Assembly (NCBI GenBank): GCA_020152595.1
Contig: JAIGNY010001444.1
Location: 139,501-203,500, forward strand
Direction: 5' to 3'
DNA: 64,000 nucleotides
Origin: Chiridota heheva
Lineage: Eukaryota; Echinodermata; Holothuroidea; Apodida; Chiridotidae
The translations under genes and the position numbers were made by a program. A model generated the notes under the pieces. That model had not been told where the DNA came from, made no database searches, and saw only the letters and a program-made list of their open reading frames with translations. Shown here piece by piece: positions 1 to 10,900 of this stretch (position 1 is its first letter; each line of letters opens with the position of its first letter).

Positions 1-314
1 CATGTGGGATATGGGATGTTAGTGGGACATGGGGTGGGATGCCATGTGGGAGATATGGTGGAATGCCATGTGGGACATGGGATGGGATGTCGTGTGGGAC
101 TTGGGGTGGGATGCCATGTGGGACATGGGGTGGGATGCCATGTGGGACATGAAGTGGGATGCCATGTGGGATATAGGTGGGATGCCATGTGGGACATAGG
201 ATACCATGTGGGACTTAAGTGTGAGATGCCATTTTTATAATTGGCCGGATCATATGATATGGGTGTCAATTTGCATGGGCATGGGAACCATGAAGGTATT
301 TACCGTTCTAGTTG
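1..314 (+). mobile_element. Family A repeat, 3' end only (copy 1)
   Basis: The window opens inside a minisatellite of GGGATGCCATGTGGGACAT-type units (1-205). It is followed by a unique 3' end running through ATTGGCCGGATCATATGATA, then GGCATGGGAACC, and ending near GGTATTTACCGTTCTAG. The same 3' end follows the arrays at 42360-42464 and 52890-52987, so this is one dispersed family. No coding function is visible; the open frames here follow from stop-free repeat units. Confidence 0.75.
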
Positions 315-1007
315 ACCTTTAAATGACATTATGTGCGAGACAAAACACTACATCCCCTTCCACCAACCCAGCAAGTAAGATTGATTTGACCTCTGACCTT
401 TGACCTTTAAGTGGCAGGTTACATCTTTCCAGAGACATAACCTTTCATCATCCTTCATCAACCCACCAAATTACAACTCAATTGCACTTGCGATATCAAC
501 ATCACAGGTGACCGACCAAAATAAACTATTTGACCTTTGAGTGAGATGTTCCATTTTGTGCAGGATACACCCCTACATCACCTTCCACCAATCCACCAAG
601 TACTAACCAATATCCCTTACAGTTATCCCAGGAAGCGCAACACAAAATTGTCCATGTCCAATTAATTATTTGACAATTGACATGTGCAGTACATAACCCA
701 ATTTGTGCAGGACACAAAGTTCACCTCACCCTACACCCTCCCACCAAGTCTTAGGATGATAGTTTGTACGGTTTTCTCTGTACATGCGACACAAAATTTG
801 GTACACTCACCCACCCACCCACCCACCCACACACCACCCACACACCCACCCACACACCCATCCACACACACCCACCCACACACACCCACCCACCCACCCA
901 CCCACCCACCCACACACCCACCCACCCACCCACACACCCACCCACACACACACACAAAAGTGAGTACCATACCTTATCGCCATATATTCTATATGTTTCG
1001 ATAAGGT
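315..1007 (+). mobile_element. Family B repeat element (copy 1)
   Basis: This is a dispersed repeat made of degenerate monomers of roughly 125-150 bp containing TGACCTTTGACCT-like motifs (387-406). A CACCC-rich microsatellite follows (800-957), and then a terminal palindrome with arms ACCTTATCG (971-979) and CGATAAGGT (999-1007). The reverse complement of the whole arrangement recurs at 9577-10315 plus 14127-14760. No protein is encoded. The order of tandem monomers, microsatellite and terminal hairpin resembles Helitron-derived HINE/DINE-1 elements; that assignment is inference. Confidence 0.6.
800..957. repeat. CACCC/CACAC microsatellite
   Basis: About 158 bp built almost only of CACC, CACCC and CACA steps inside family B copy 1. 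Threonine/proline/histidine open frames on plus and valine/glycine/tryptophan frames on minus are repeat artefacts. Confidence 0.95.
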
Positions 1008-1943
1008 AATAAGAAAAGTCATTTAGAATCAAAGGCTCACCGACAACTCAGAGAAACAAAAGTTAATAGTCACTAGATCAAGAGGAACTACTCGGCTAAG
1101 CTGAAAGAATGAAAAAAAACAATTTCGATAAAAAGCAAATAGTAAAGAAATTTATAATGGCTATTTTTGTCATTAAGATTTTCAATCTTTTTCCTGGTAG
1201 TCAGATCAGCAGATTTCTCCTTTTAACTTCTAATTTGCCATGGGAAAAAGCTATGCTGCTAATAAGCACAAGTAGGTCATTTGTAAAATACTGATCTAGA
1301 ACTAGGCTGTTCAGTCACATAATTGTCTGAGTAATGTGAAATCTGTTTACATTTGTTTGAATTTTAAACATTGTTTTTGTATATGCTATTTGTTACAATT
1401 TGCAGCAGACGGCAAGTTATTGAGTATTGTGTTTACTTAACATTAAGGATTTCGATTACAACATTTTAGGATAATTGGCTTCTTCTAGGATTTTGAGAAT
1501 CCAGATTAACAGGAACAGAACACATATAACACAACCCAAACATTATATTATTAAAAGTACAAAATTTGAATGATTTTGGAATATTGTAGATATATTTTTA
1601 ATGTTATGACGAAACAGAAAAGCATGGAAAGTAGAATCTGGGTTTGCCTGTTTATGTGATTTGATTTTTGAATGCTGTTGTTCATTTATACATAAATCAA
1701 TGGCAAGAATTCCCATGAGATGGAATTGTAATTTTCAAGTACTTTTAGAAAATGTATTGATAAAATTCATTTTTAAAAGTTGTGAATTTCGCCTTGAGAA
1801 TGATGCTCTATTATTGAAGTATTCAACTTTTGTATGTTTTAAGTTTTGAGTTCTCTATGCTCAAAGTCTCTGGAGATTGATAAGTTTGATACGATTTGCC
1901 AGGGACTCAATTTTAATCTTGTTTGTTGTTTTATTCATTTCAG
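1008..1943 (+). other. Intron sequence upstream of the first ankyrin exon
   Basis: AT-rich sequence without a convincing coding signal. It ends in the polypyrimidine tract and acceptor of the exon starting at 1944. I see no further structure. Confidence 0.6.
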
Positions 1944-2147
1944 AGGACCGTTGTAAGCAGTTCACACGGATTAAATGTGAATTCTTGCAATGTTGAGGGT
2001 TACTCTGCTTTACATGTAGCCAGTCTGCACGGACACACAGCATTGGTGGATTTATTACTGCGAAGGGGGAGTAATGCCAACATTTGGAACAGCTCAAGCA
2101 AGCAGTGCACACCCTTACATCTTGCTTGCCAGTATGACCGTACAGTG
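1944..2147 (+). CDS. ANKRD27: Ankyrin-repeat exon 1 of an ANKRD27/VARP-like gene
   Basis: This internal exon of 204 bp (68 codons, phase 0 at both ends) follows the acceptor TTTTATTCATTTCAG and ends at the donor GTG|GTAAGTG. It encodes one complete ankyrin repeat (EGYSALHVASLHGHTALVDL followed by LLRRGSNAN). It then starts a second (CTPLHLACQYDRTV) whose second helix lies in the next exon. The TPLH and LLL..G.N signatures are clear. Ankyrin repeats bind proteins. From memory, the run GxNV, HVAxLHG, NxxxxxPLHLACQ is colinear with the C-terminal ankyrin block of ANKRD27 (VARP), a VPS9-domain protein linking Rab GTPases, VAMP7 and retromer on endosomes. Upstream exons, including any VPS9 domain, lie outside the window. 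Ankyrin family is near certain; the ANKRD27 assignment is good but unsearched. Confidence 0.85.
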
Positions 2148-3577
2148 GTAAGTGTTGGGTTTTTGAACATGTAACAAAATGCCGACCAATATGAGCAGAC
2201 GTATTTTTGTAGGCCTTTTGCCATTGTTCCACAATATCACCTTAAATGTACTGACCCTATACAGTAGATCATTGCATAGGCTAGCAGATCAAATCTTCAC
2301 TGCCATGTAGCTACATGCTGCATTACTTTTAACATTCTAGGACTGAGGCAAGAAGTGGATGGAATTGGCCACTCTTTGTTATGACAAAGTACTAGGGTGG
2401 TTAACAATCACACAATGATCACATGTGAAATAAATGTTTAAGAAAAAGCTACTTGCGATTAATAATTTTCATCTATCCATGTTTGCGAATGCCAAAGAAA
2501 CCCACTGACTGATATCATGAAAGCTCTTAAATGATAATCATTCAAGTTCTGTTAAAGTTTTATGAATTGTGTTGGCATGTTATTAATTCCCGTTACACAC
2601 TCTAGCACTAGCATATTGTGTAATCCACTTTAGGATGGGGGCTGAAGCGCGCATCTAATAGAAACCACAACAGAAGTGCCTATATTTGCACAAATTTGGA
2701 TATTATCAAACTTTTGCATTAAGGTGTTTACATATGTGATCATGTTTTGGCTTGATGAATCATGAGTCATTCCTAAATGCTTGCAAATTCTTGCAATTAA
2801 ATGTTTAAGGATTTTATTCAACATTCACAACCCTAAAAAGTACACCTGGCAATGTTCTTTGTGAATTAGGCTAGGTTATTGGCAGATGGTAATGATCAGT
2901 TATGAGTGTAGTGTTTTTCTTCTATCTATTGTATGAATTGTTTACATCTCTCTGATTGTTTTCTTCCTATTTTGATGTGATGATAAGTAAGAGTGACTTT
3001 ATTCAACATGAGAACATTTTAAAGTGAGGAAATAGCTGGCTGTGGGTACTGAGGATCCCATTCCTTTACTATTAATAATTGCTCTTATCTGACATATTAA
3101 TTGTATAATTTTTTCCTAATTTCATGTAAGTATGAGGTGTACTTGCCAATGTTATTATCTTCTAAAGATTTTGTGTAAGAATTTATTCTAATTGATTAAA
3201 TTGGAAGAGAATTTCAGTCTCTCATGTATATTTATGGAGGATATTCTCTTGACATTCCTTCCCCTATAGACTATTTTCCAGTAGATTTGGTGTAGTTAAT
3301 TGTCTTCCTTTATATTCCTTTCCGTAAGTGAATTTCTCCTTGAATTGGTAATAGATTATATTTTATTTTAATTATTTGAGAAAGTTATGTTTGGGTGATT
3401 TTATTTAAATAATTAACTTTCCCTAAAGGGTGTTTTGCAAATTTGGATTGATAAACATAGGCATTCATGTTGCTCTTGTTTCTACAAGACTTAAGGCTTC
3501 TAATTATTCTATGAATATTTACATAGAGATTTTAATTAGTTTCACCCTCTTTATTTTGTGCCTTCTGTTTTTTTCAG
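2148..3577 (+). other. Intron between ankyrin exons 1 and 2
   Basis: A 1,430-bp AT-rich intron with donor GTAAGTG and acceptor CTGTTTTTTTCAG. No repeat, RNA gene or nested coding sequence stood out. Confidence 0.8.
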
Positions 3578-3697
3578 GTTGTATTGAAACTTCTAAAATT
3601 TGGTGCAAAGTGCAATATGAAAGACGCAAATGGTAATACACCATTGCATTACTGCTGCTTGAATGGTTACGTGGACTGTACGAGGTTACTGATTGCT
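3578..3697 (+). CDS. ANKRD27: Ankyrin-repeat exon 2 of an ANKRD27/VARP-like gene
   Basis: This 120-bp exon (40 codons, phase 0 at both ends) lies between a TTTTTTTCAG acceptor and a GTAAGT donor. It completes the previous repeat (VVLKLLKFGAKCNMKDANG), then encodes most of the next (NTPLHYCCLNGYVDCTRLLI). Splitting each repeat at the same helix by a phase-0 intron repeats the arrangement of the neighbouring exons. The pattern VVxxLLxxxAKxNxKDxxGNTPL matches what I recall of the ANKRD27 C-terminal ankyrin block. All canonical ankyrin residues (TPLH, G, LL) are present, so this exon looks functional rather than pseudogenic. Confidence 0.86.
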
Positions 3698-4058
3698 GTA
3701 AGTTACTCAAAAGAGAATCAATCATCAATGTATGCCTCAAAGTAAATTATTTTCACCATAAATTTCTAGGATTGTGAACTGAAGAGTATGTTGTTCATTT
3801 AAGAGTTGAGAAAGTTCTCTTGTCTTTAGGCTTTGTAATGTTCAAGAGAACGTTTCTCTGCAAGCTATAGTTACATACATTTGAATTTCTCAGAATGGAA
3901 ACTAATTTACATTTGAAGAGTGTATTTTTGATTTAACAGTTGATCAGGTGTTCTGGCAACTCCCTGAAAGCCTTGCAGTTTTCAAAATAAGGCTGTAAGC
4001 ACGGTATGAACTGTGCAAGCAGGGCATCTGATACTGCAAGGGTCATTCATTTTTGGCA

Positions 4059-4376
4059 GGACATGTTGCATTGTTTGCAGAAGGGGTGGGGTGCATTGTT
4101 TGCAAGGGAATACATTGTATACAAGGGGCATGTGTTCTTTGCAAAGGGGGTACATTGTATACAAGGGGCATGTGTTGTTTGCAAAGGGGTACAGTGTTTA
4201 CAAGGGACATGTGTTGTTTGCAAAGGGGAACATTGTTCACAAGGGGCATGTGTTGTTTGCAAAGGGTGTACATTGTTCACAAGGGGCATGTGTTGTTTGC
4301 AAAGGGTGTACATTGTTTACAAGGGGCATGTGTTGTTTGCAAGGGGGTGCATTGTTTGCAAGGGGCATGTGTTGCT
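4059..4376. repeat. Tandem array, 39-40-bp unit, about 8 copies
   Basis: Units contain GTACATTGTATACAAGGGG followed by CATGTGTTGTTTGCAAAGG, with point variation. Open frames rich in Cys/Gly/Val occur in several frames and are repeat artefacts: every frame shows the same periodic peptide and there are no splice or start contexts. Confidence 0.9.
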
Positions 4377-4449
4377 CCTCGATCATTAGGGCTCCACTGC
4401 TCCACTGTTATAAGAGTTTTACGAAGTTAACGGCCCGTAGAGTATACGA

Positions 4450-6200
4450 CGTATGTTAACCCTAAATTAGAAATAACTTTTCAGAGCTAACGGCTTGAAA
4501 GATTCTTCCCATTCAACAACACTTCCTCTGTACGTTTTACCGATGACCTCGGCCATCCTGGACTTTACACAAGGCCATTTATGACCGCCAGAAGAGAGAG
4601 TTCTAGCTGTGAAGGCGATAGTGCTTTCGTCATCTCACTGCGTAAGTCTCTAGCGAGAAACTAGCTGAGGCACATAGTCTGCTTTGCCAGTGTGGTGTAC
4701 TTGTCCCCATGTGCAAAGTTCACACGTGGAACCTATGTCCCCTTCTGCTAGACCTTCGGCAGTCCCTTCCAGGATACCCCAGTACCCCCGCTTCACACCT
4801 TCAAATGGTGACCACCCACGTTTAGGGGGTGGTGCGGACACTCCCACCTGTCGTGCTGAGCGAAGTTTTCACCCGTCAAACCTTCACCGTCAGTAGTAAT
4901 GGATGCATCTTTGATGGGGTAGGGAGCACATTTCATGTGTTCCCAATGACAGGAACCTGGGCAGGTACTTGGCCTTTTTCACAGGCTGTATGCCGGGCAT
5001 TTTTACTGCTAGTGCTGAGCAAAGCAGTTCAGATACGCGCTGACTTTACGCCTCTGTGGTGGTCTCTCTTATTCAGACAGAGAGGAGCAGAGTCCAGGAG
5101 TTTCTGGAATCCTTCCTCTCATCTCGGCGCAGGACAAACTATGTCAGCCTTTGAGCCGCTCACCTCTCGGGCTAAGAGAACATGATCACGGATCTTTCGT
5201 CTCGCCTCAGTGGGACTCTCACAGGTTGGGCGTGCTTCCCTTAAGTGACCAGAGCGATCTGGATTTTTCAGCCTCCCCGCATAGGTCAGTCCACGTCCAT
5301 GGATGATCACAAGCTATCGATTCTCTGCGTCCTTCCTCCTGACCTGTGAGTTTGGGAGTCAATGCATTTATTTTCAAAGGAACTCACTATGTGAGTTACA
5401 TTTTCCGCCTTTCGTGTTGGTACCGAGGGTACCAAGCAAGGCAGTGTATGACCCATAGCGCCCACTTGATCCGGCCATTTGCGGTTCTCTCAGCTGCTTT
5501 AATCTTTTGCAGGCTTTCCTTACGAGCCTTTGGTCAGGGACGACTTTGGTCTCTTTCCCGGGCTCCGGCAAACTGCACCACAGTCCCAGAACATTTCATT
5601 TGGCTTTTAGTCACGGGCTCTAGGATAGCTGTTGCAGCCATTCATCGAGGCTTTTCAGTCGGGTCGACGATCACTGACTCGTGGCCACTGGACTTATCAG
5701 AGAAAGGGGTATGGTGCCCCATCTGGTGTCTTTGGAGTTGCTTTTATAAGTGCACAGCCGATGTTCTGCATCGCATTTACGTACTTCTTTTTGTTACCGA
5801 GATCTCGTACTGTGTCGTGAAGACACTTTCCTCCAACGTCCAAAAGTAATCTCGTAAAATAGTTGACACCGTTTATGTAACAGTCTGGGTATGCACTCGG
5901 GTTCGAGGTATGGCCCCTTTCACGGGATATTTCATGCAGCCTTTTGGGTAAACACATACCACTTTTATTCCCTTGTTTTTTGCTTGACTTAATTTACGAA
6001 GTTTGTGTTACCCCGCTACCTTTTGCTCTTGCGAAGTTGCGCGAAGACGAATTTTTTTCCCTAGTGCGGGAATTCTTCAATTTGTTTTAGCTAACACACA
6101 TTTCGTTCCCAATCGTGTTTTACTAGCCGGTTCCGTCTTGTGGACGAATTGAGCTTTGGCCTGAACTCCCTTCCTTCCGTTTATCTGATTGCATATTTAG
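4450..6200 (+). mobile_element. Degenerate DIRS-like retroelement remnant
   Basis: The segment is richer in GC than its surroundings and reads as a decayed coding sequence. Near 4897-4935 one plus frame gives VVMDASLMG, a stop where Trp is expected, then GAHF. This is the DASLxGWGAH signature of the RNase H domain in DIRS-type (tyrosine-recombinase) retrotransposons. After a frameshift TGTWAGTW follows, and about 100 bases on KQFRYALT, fitting the family's GTW...AVxxAL order. Further frameshifted stretches run to about 5340. No tyrosine recombinase or reverse transcriptase core was recognised, and 5346-6000 is unexplained. The palindromic repeats at 6202-6492 would suit DIRS termini. No intact protein remains. 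Another retroelement class with a similar RNase H is possible. Confidence 0.45.
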
Positions 6201-6201
6201 A

Positions 6202-6492
6202 GCATGGAAAGTAAGGTATAATTTGAAGTAAATTTGTCCCGCTAAGCAGGGATATTTACGAGAGTTATACTTACCTTCCATGCATCCCGGTCCGCCTCCC
6301 CTTTCGTTCAGGCCTCGGTGGTATGTTAAGTGAGGGTTATTAGAGGTATTATTGAGGTCAGGGCTGGGCTGGTTACTACGTTTTTAAGGTCGGTTAAAAG
6401 TGTGTTAGAATCAGGTCATGGACCAGATTGCATATTTATGGCATGGAAGGTAAGTATAACTCTTGTAAATATCCCCGCTACGCTTAGCGGGG
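6202..6492. repeat. Nested inverted repeats at the end of the DIRS-like remnant
   Basis: The motif GCATGGAARGTAAG occurs at 6202 and 6441, and its reverse complement CTTACCTTCCATGC at 6270-6283. Bases 6202-6283 therefore form an imperfect palindrome around CCCGCTAAGCAGGG. The inverse pair 6249-6283 and 6441-6475 repeats over 30 bp in opposite orientation. A further perfect stem CCCCGCTA/TAGCGGGG sits at 6473-6492. Such interlocking palindromes are typical of DIRS or foldback element ends. Confidence 0.75.
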
Positions 6493-7222
6493 TAAATAGT
6501 TGTTGTTCATTTGGCATAAGTATATGAATTTTTTAGCATAATGAAATATTTGACTGACCCCCGCATAAGTACTATTACTGAGGCCAAAAGAAATGGCTTT
6601 AAAAGAAAATACTGTATTGGTAGGGCAAAACTCAGCTGTTGCAAAATCTCCCTTCAAAAAATATTTAGTCCAAGTACAGGACCAGAAAAGATGCTCGTAA
6701 CAATACAATCATTACAAAAAGTACATTAAGGGTTTCACGCTTGTTGATTTTATACAAGAAAAGATTTGTGCCTAAAATGTATTGAAGATATCTATATTGT
6801 AGGTCAATAACATTAGTGTCTCGAACAGTGTTGAAACAAATATTACAAGCTTGTGTCTAAAATTCATCTGGTAAATTGTTGGTAAAAGAACAATTCCATT
6901 TCATTTTTGCTAAGACTTCATAGTACATCATTCATGATTCTTCCCCGGCAGAAAGAGTGGAATACATCTATATATCAGGTTTTTTGTTTTTGGTAATAAA
7001 GTTCTACTTCTCTTGCTCTATTGAGATAAATTCTCAACTTTTTGAGAGTACCATATCTTTTGAGAAGGCAATTATTATTGTACAAAGTTTTGTTTTATAT
7101 TAAACATTGCTTGTAGATCATCTAAACTTAAGATACAAAACCTTGAGATTATTTGATGTTCACGACTTCAACATTCCATCTAGGGATACTGACTACCATG
7201 CTTTGTATCTTTTTGTATGTAG

Positions 7223-7384
7223 CATGGTGCAAGTGTTGACCAAACTAACCAAAGAGGAAATACACCTCTTCATGAAGCAGCACGGGCAAACTACAAGGAA
7301 CTTGTCAAGGTGTTGCTAGAGGAGGGGAAGGCCAATCCATTGAGCAGAAATAAAGCTCAACTGACACCATTGCAGCTTGCGGAG
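7223..7384 (+). CDS. ANKRD27: Ankyrin-repeat exon 3 of an ANKRD27/VARP-like gene
   Basis: A 162-bp exon (54 codons, phase 0 at both ends) bounded by TTTTTGTATGTAG and the donor GAG|GTAAAT. It finishes the third repeat (HGASVDQTN), encodes a full fourth repeat (QRGNTPLHEAARANYKELVK, then VLLEEGKANPLSR), and starts the capping repeat (LTPLQLAE). The HGAS...N..GNT.LHEA string agrees with what I recall of ANKRD27. The donor is weaker than consensus (GTAAAT rather than GTAAGT). It opens a 50.7-kb intron: the next in-phase exon I can find is at 58070, where HDDVFQILQTEV completes the cap helix. Confidence 0.85.
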
Positions 7385-9576
7385 GTAAATTTTCTTGTGC
7401 ATGTTAGAAGTTTATCAAAAAATAAAATGGGGATTGGTCGGTATTCATTTGTACAGCTTGCCAGAGGGTAAGATCCTCATGGGAATATATATGGCAGTGG
7501 TGTGGGGGGGAAGGTTTCAAACCCTGACTGAGGTTTAAAAAAGTTTTTGTGACTTTTGAAAATACCATAAACACTTCTATTTTCTTTTTAAATTAAAGAA
7601 GCTATTCAATTTTCTCCTTTCAGTTTATTTATCAATTATTCGTATACATTTCCATTTCCTCAATTTATCATGATGGTTAAAATGCATCTATTAGTGTATA
7701 AACTATTCATTAATTAATGGTTCATGGAGCAACAGCTTTCCCTACAATCCCTTTGACAGCGGCATAATGTACAGTTGGGATCCTTTAGTGGACAAGGCGA
7801 TAGCGGAGTCTTTGTGTGAGATCAACTTTACATTATGCCCTGAAAAAAAGATGCGAGAGAAGTCAATGAACCCTGTTCAAATCTTTCATATTTAAAATTT
7901 AAGGGAAAAAAAAGAATCAACAAACAAACAGATGCAGTATTTTCCTTTCAAAATTTAAAATACAATTAAACACTGAAATAGAGTAAAGCAACTTCCCTAT
8001 GAACAACCCTCTATAATGTATCAATTTCTTGATGTCCATATGTCACAAGGTGCTGTTCAGATTTGGAATGTTTTCTCTCATCCAATCACATTGTAGAAAG
8101 CAAACTTAAATGTGCATAAACAAAATTTCATCTGTGAAACAGGCAGTTCACAATAAGAATGTGAATATAACTGAATTTGAAATGTTCAAAATTATATTTG
8201 TATGTGTTTTGTCTCAAGATTTACTCACATTAAGAACTGTAAGCTCTCTTATAACCGTCTCTTTTATATCATAAAATGAAAGATGTGTTCTCTCATCAAC
8301 TCTGCATGCTCCTGTGTAAAGGACCACAAAATCACCAGTCCTATCTCCAGTTAGTTTGCCATGATGCGAATCACACAATATATGGCATACAAGCATGCAA
8401 ACATGAAAGCAACACAATTAAATTAGTCGAATTCCTGTTTTCCTGGAGCAATTGTGTCTGTTTCTTGTTTATTGTTCAAATACAAAGAGCACAAATGGGA
8501 GACAGTTTGTAATTGAAAATCCCCTGTGCAGTAAAGTGTTCCACTTGGGACTTCTCAATAGGCCAGCTAGATCTGAATGATTTCTATCTTAAAGTTCCAT
8601 TTGATTTTTTGTTAAAATGCCTAAAAATGTACTAGTTGTGACATCATACGCTCACATGCCTCAACAGTCCTTTGAGTGTGTTATTATGACATTTCCTGAG
8701 ATTGTGTCACTTACGGACATTGCATGGTTATTTCAGTAGAGTCTAGGAAGTACTTGGGAATACCTGAAGAAGTTTTGAAAATAATTTCAATTAGCGAAAG
8801 TCACTCATCTACAGTAAACTTCATTTTCATGCAATTTGTCACAGCTGTTCCCTAAACAAAACAAGGTATAACAGTGTAGTTCTGCTTGTCTGTTGTTTGT
8901 CTTTGCCCTGCCCTCTCTTAAACAAGAAAATGCTCTGTCACTGAACTCATTCTTTCATTTAAAAAGTGTGTTTGCTTTCTTTTGATAAAAGTACCTTTTG
9001 AAATATTTTAATACTTCTTGAATTTTGCAAAGACCTTCAGAAGAATTTCCGATCCAAGATATGAGTTGAAGAACCATTATTGATAAAAGGAAGGGTCATG
9101 TTGCACTTTTGCAGAACTTTCTCAGTTTATTAAAAACTCTCATTACCTACAAGGACATATTCAATACTTTTGGCTTAAGGTGTGTGTACCCTTTATTGAA
9201 AAAATAGAATGATGTAAGTTGAAATATTTTTTTGTGAGTAATGCTTACAGTTATATGCCCTCAAATAACCTTTTGTTGTGGAGGTATGAGATGTGATTTT
9301 TTTGCGGTGTATTTTGAAGCGACATGAAATATGAATTTTGCCTTGAGCATTTAAAGATTTTGTTGTCTTGTTTTGCATCTATTTGAATAATCAACACAGT
9401 TATTGTTAGTATAACTTACATAAACTGTCAGCATGGTTTGTGAACATAATCTTGTATCAATTGTCATGTTTTTGCTTGTAGATGTGAATGAAAACAGAAG
9501 ACTTTTATGTATACGACTTTTATCATCATGAATTACCATAGAAATATATGTAGTATGAAAATCTTACAGCTGTTTT
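7385..9576 (+). other. Start of the 50.7-kb intron
   Basis: AT-rich intron sequence without a recognisable gene. One imperfect inverted repeat lies at 7761-7839 (listed separately). The short open frames here have no coding character. Confidence 0.65.
7761..7839. repeat. Imperfect inverted repeat
   Basis: GGCATAATGTACAGTTGGGATC (two segments, 7761-7782) pairs with GATCAACTTTACATTATGCC (7820-7839) across a 37-bp loop, so the whole can fold into a hairpin. It may be a solo MITE end pair; no target duplication is visible. Confidence 0.7.
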
Positions 9577-10315
9577 ACCTTATCGCAACACAGTATATAT
9601 GGCGATAAGGTATTGTACGAACTTTTGTGTGTGGGTGGCTGGGTGAGCAGGTGGGTGTGTGGGTGGGCGGGTGTGTGTGCAATGGTGGGCGGGTTGGTGG
9701 GTGGGTGGGTGGGCAGGTGTTTGGTTGGATGGATGGATGTGTTGGGTGGGTGTTTGGTTGGGTGAGTGGGTGGGTGTTTAAATGGGTGGGTGGGTGTTTG
9801 GTTGGGTGGGTGGGTGGGTGTTTGGTGGGTGGGTGGGTGGGTGTTTGGTTGGGTGGGTGGGTACAAAAGTTTGTGTCGAGTGTACAGAGAAAACTGTACA
9901 AGCAAATCTTAAAACTTGGTGGGAGGATGTAGGGTGAGGTGCACTTGTGTCCTGCACAAGTTGGGTCATGTACCTTAAAGGTCATAGGTCAAATAATAGG
10001 TCAAATAAATTGGTAAATTTTGTGTCGCGCTTCCTGGGATAACCATAAGTGATATTGGGATGGTACTAAGGAGGTGGGTGGAATCTGATGAAGGTTTGTA
10101 TCCTGCCCAAAATGGAACATGTCACTTGAAGGTCAGAGGTCAAATACTTCACTTAAAATGGTAAATTTTGGTTGATCACGTGTTATAGAAAAACTGTGAG
10201 AGCAATTGGGTTGTTACTTGGTAGGTTGATGGGAGGATGCTGTGAAGTTGTGTCTCTGAAAAGTTGTGACATGTCACTTAAAGGTCAATGGTCAAATAGT
10301 AAGGCAAATTTTGCT
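9577..10315 (-). mobile_element. Family B repeat element, copy 2, first part (interrupted by LINE)
   Basis: Reverse-complement counterpart of 315-1007. It begins with the terminal palindrome ACCTTATCGC (9577-9586)/GCGATAAGGT (9602-9611), then a GGGTG microsatellite (9620-9865), then monomers about 142-148 bp apart. Sites AGGTCATAGGTCA (9979) and AGGTCAGAGGTCA (10130) are in the monomers. A LINE was inserted at 10316-10324; the monomers resume at 14127. Confidence 0.65.
9620..9865. repeat. GGGTG/GTGTTTGGTT microsatellite
   Basis: About 245 bp of GGGTG and GTGT steps with interspersed GTTTGGTT, the counterpart of the CACCC tract at 800-957 on the other strand. Open frames here are artefacts. 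Confidence 0.95.
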
Positions 10316-10324
10316 CTGCATCAT
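10316..10324. repeat. Left target-site duplication of the LINE
   Basis: CTGCATCAT immediately precedes the LINE and recurs exactly at 14118-14126, directly after its AAAC-repeat tail. This fixes both ends of the insertion. Confidence 0.85.
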
Positions 10325-10332
10325 TCAACCCG

Positions 10333-10900
10333 GTCGTCTTCTGCCTACAAGAAACTTTCTTGAAAACCACCGACCATTACTCCCTTAACAACTTTGCTTG
10401 CTATCACAAACATCAAGTGGATGCTGACAGGGCCTGTGGTGGCGTCTCCATTCTCGTTAGACACGATATCCCACACAGCCCTGTTCGTGTGCACACCGAC
10501 CTTCAGGCCATCTGTATTTCTATCTCCCTCCACAAAACTTTCACTCTCTGCAATATCTATCTCCCTCCCAACACCAACATTCAACCATCCAGCCTTAACA
10601 ACCTCATCTCTCAGCTTCCCACCCCCTTCATCCTTCTTGGTGACTTCAACGCTCACAACCCTCTGTGGGGCTCTATTACCACCACCCCTAGAGGCAAGTT
10701 CATCTAAAACGCTCTCCGTCAGCACAGCCTGTCCTTACTGAACACTAACTCCCGACCTACCTTCATCCTGCCACAGGCTCTCTCACCTGTATTGACCTGT
10801 CTATCTGTTCCCCTAACCTCCTCCCTGACTTTAGTTGGAGAGTCACTGCTGACCTCTGTGGTAGTGATCATTACCCTCTTCTTATACACTCCAATCTTCA
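10333..10900 (+). pseudogene. LINE endonuclease domain, frameshifted
   Basis: The frame opens at 10333 directly after the truncation point with VVFCLQETFL, containing the QET motif of AP-like endonucleases. Then come GGVSILVRHDIPHS, LCNIYLPPNTN and ILLGDFNAHNPLWGS, the GDFNAH catalytic signature. A stop follows at about 10705. A different frame continues with TGSLTCIDLSICSPNLLPDF and GSDHYPLL, the SDHYP motif. The domain would nick target DNA to prime reverse transcription. The N-terminal part of the domain is absent and at least one frameshift breaks the rest, so it is inactive. Confidence 0.85.

Larger units (their letters stand above)
3698..7222 (+). other. Intron between ankyrin exons 2 and 3
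   Basis: A 3,525-bp intron (donor GTAAGT, acceptor TTTTGTATGTAG). It hosts a 39-40-bp tandem array (4059-4376) and the DIRS-like remnant (about 4450-6492). The stretches 3698-4058 and 6493-7222 contain nothing I can name. Confidence 0.8.

Noticed and set aside
5346-5849. 167-codon plus-strand frame after the DIRS-like RNase H
   Set aside because: No tyrosine recombinase, methyltransferase or other motif could be recognised; left unexplained rather than called a gene.
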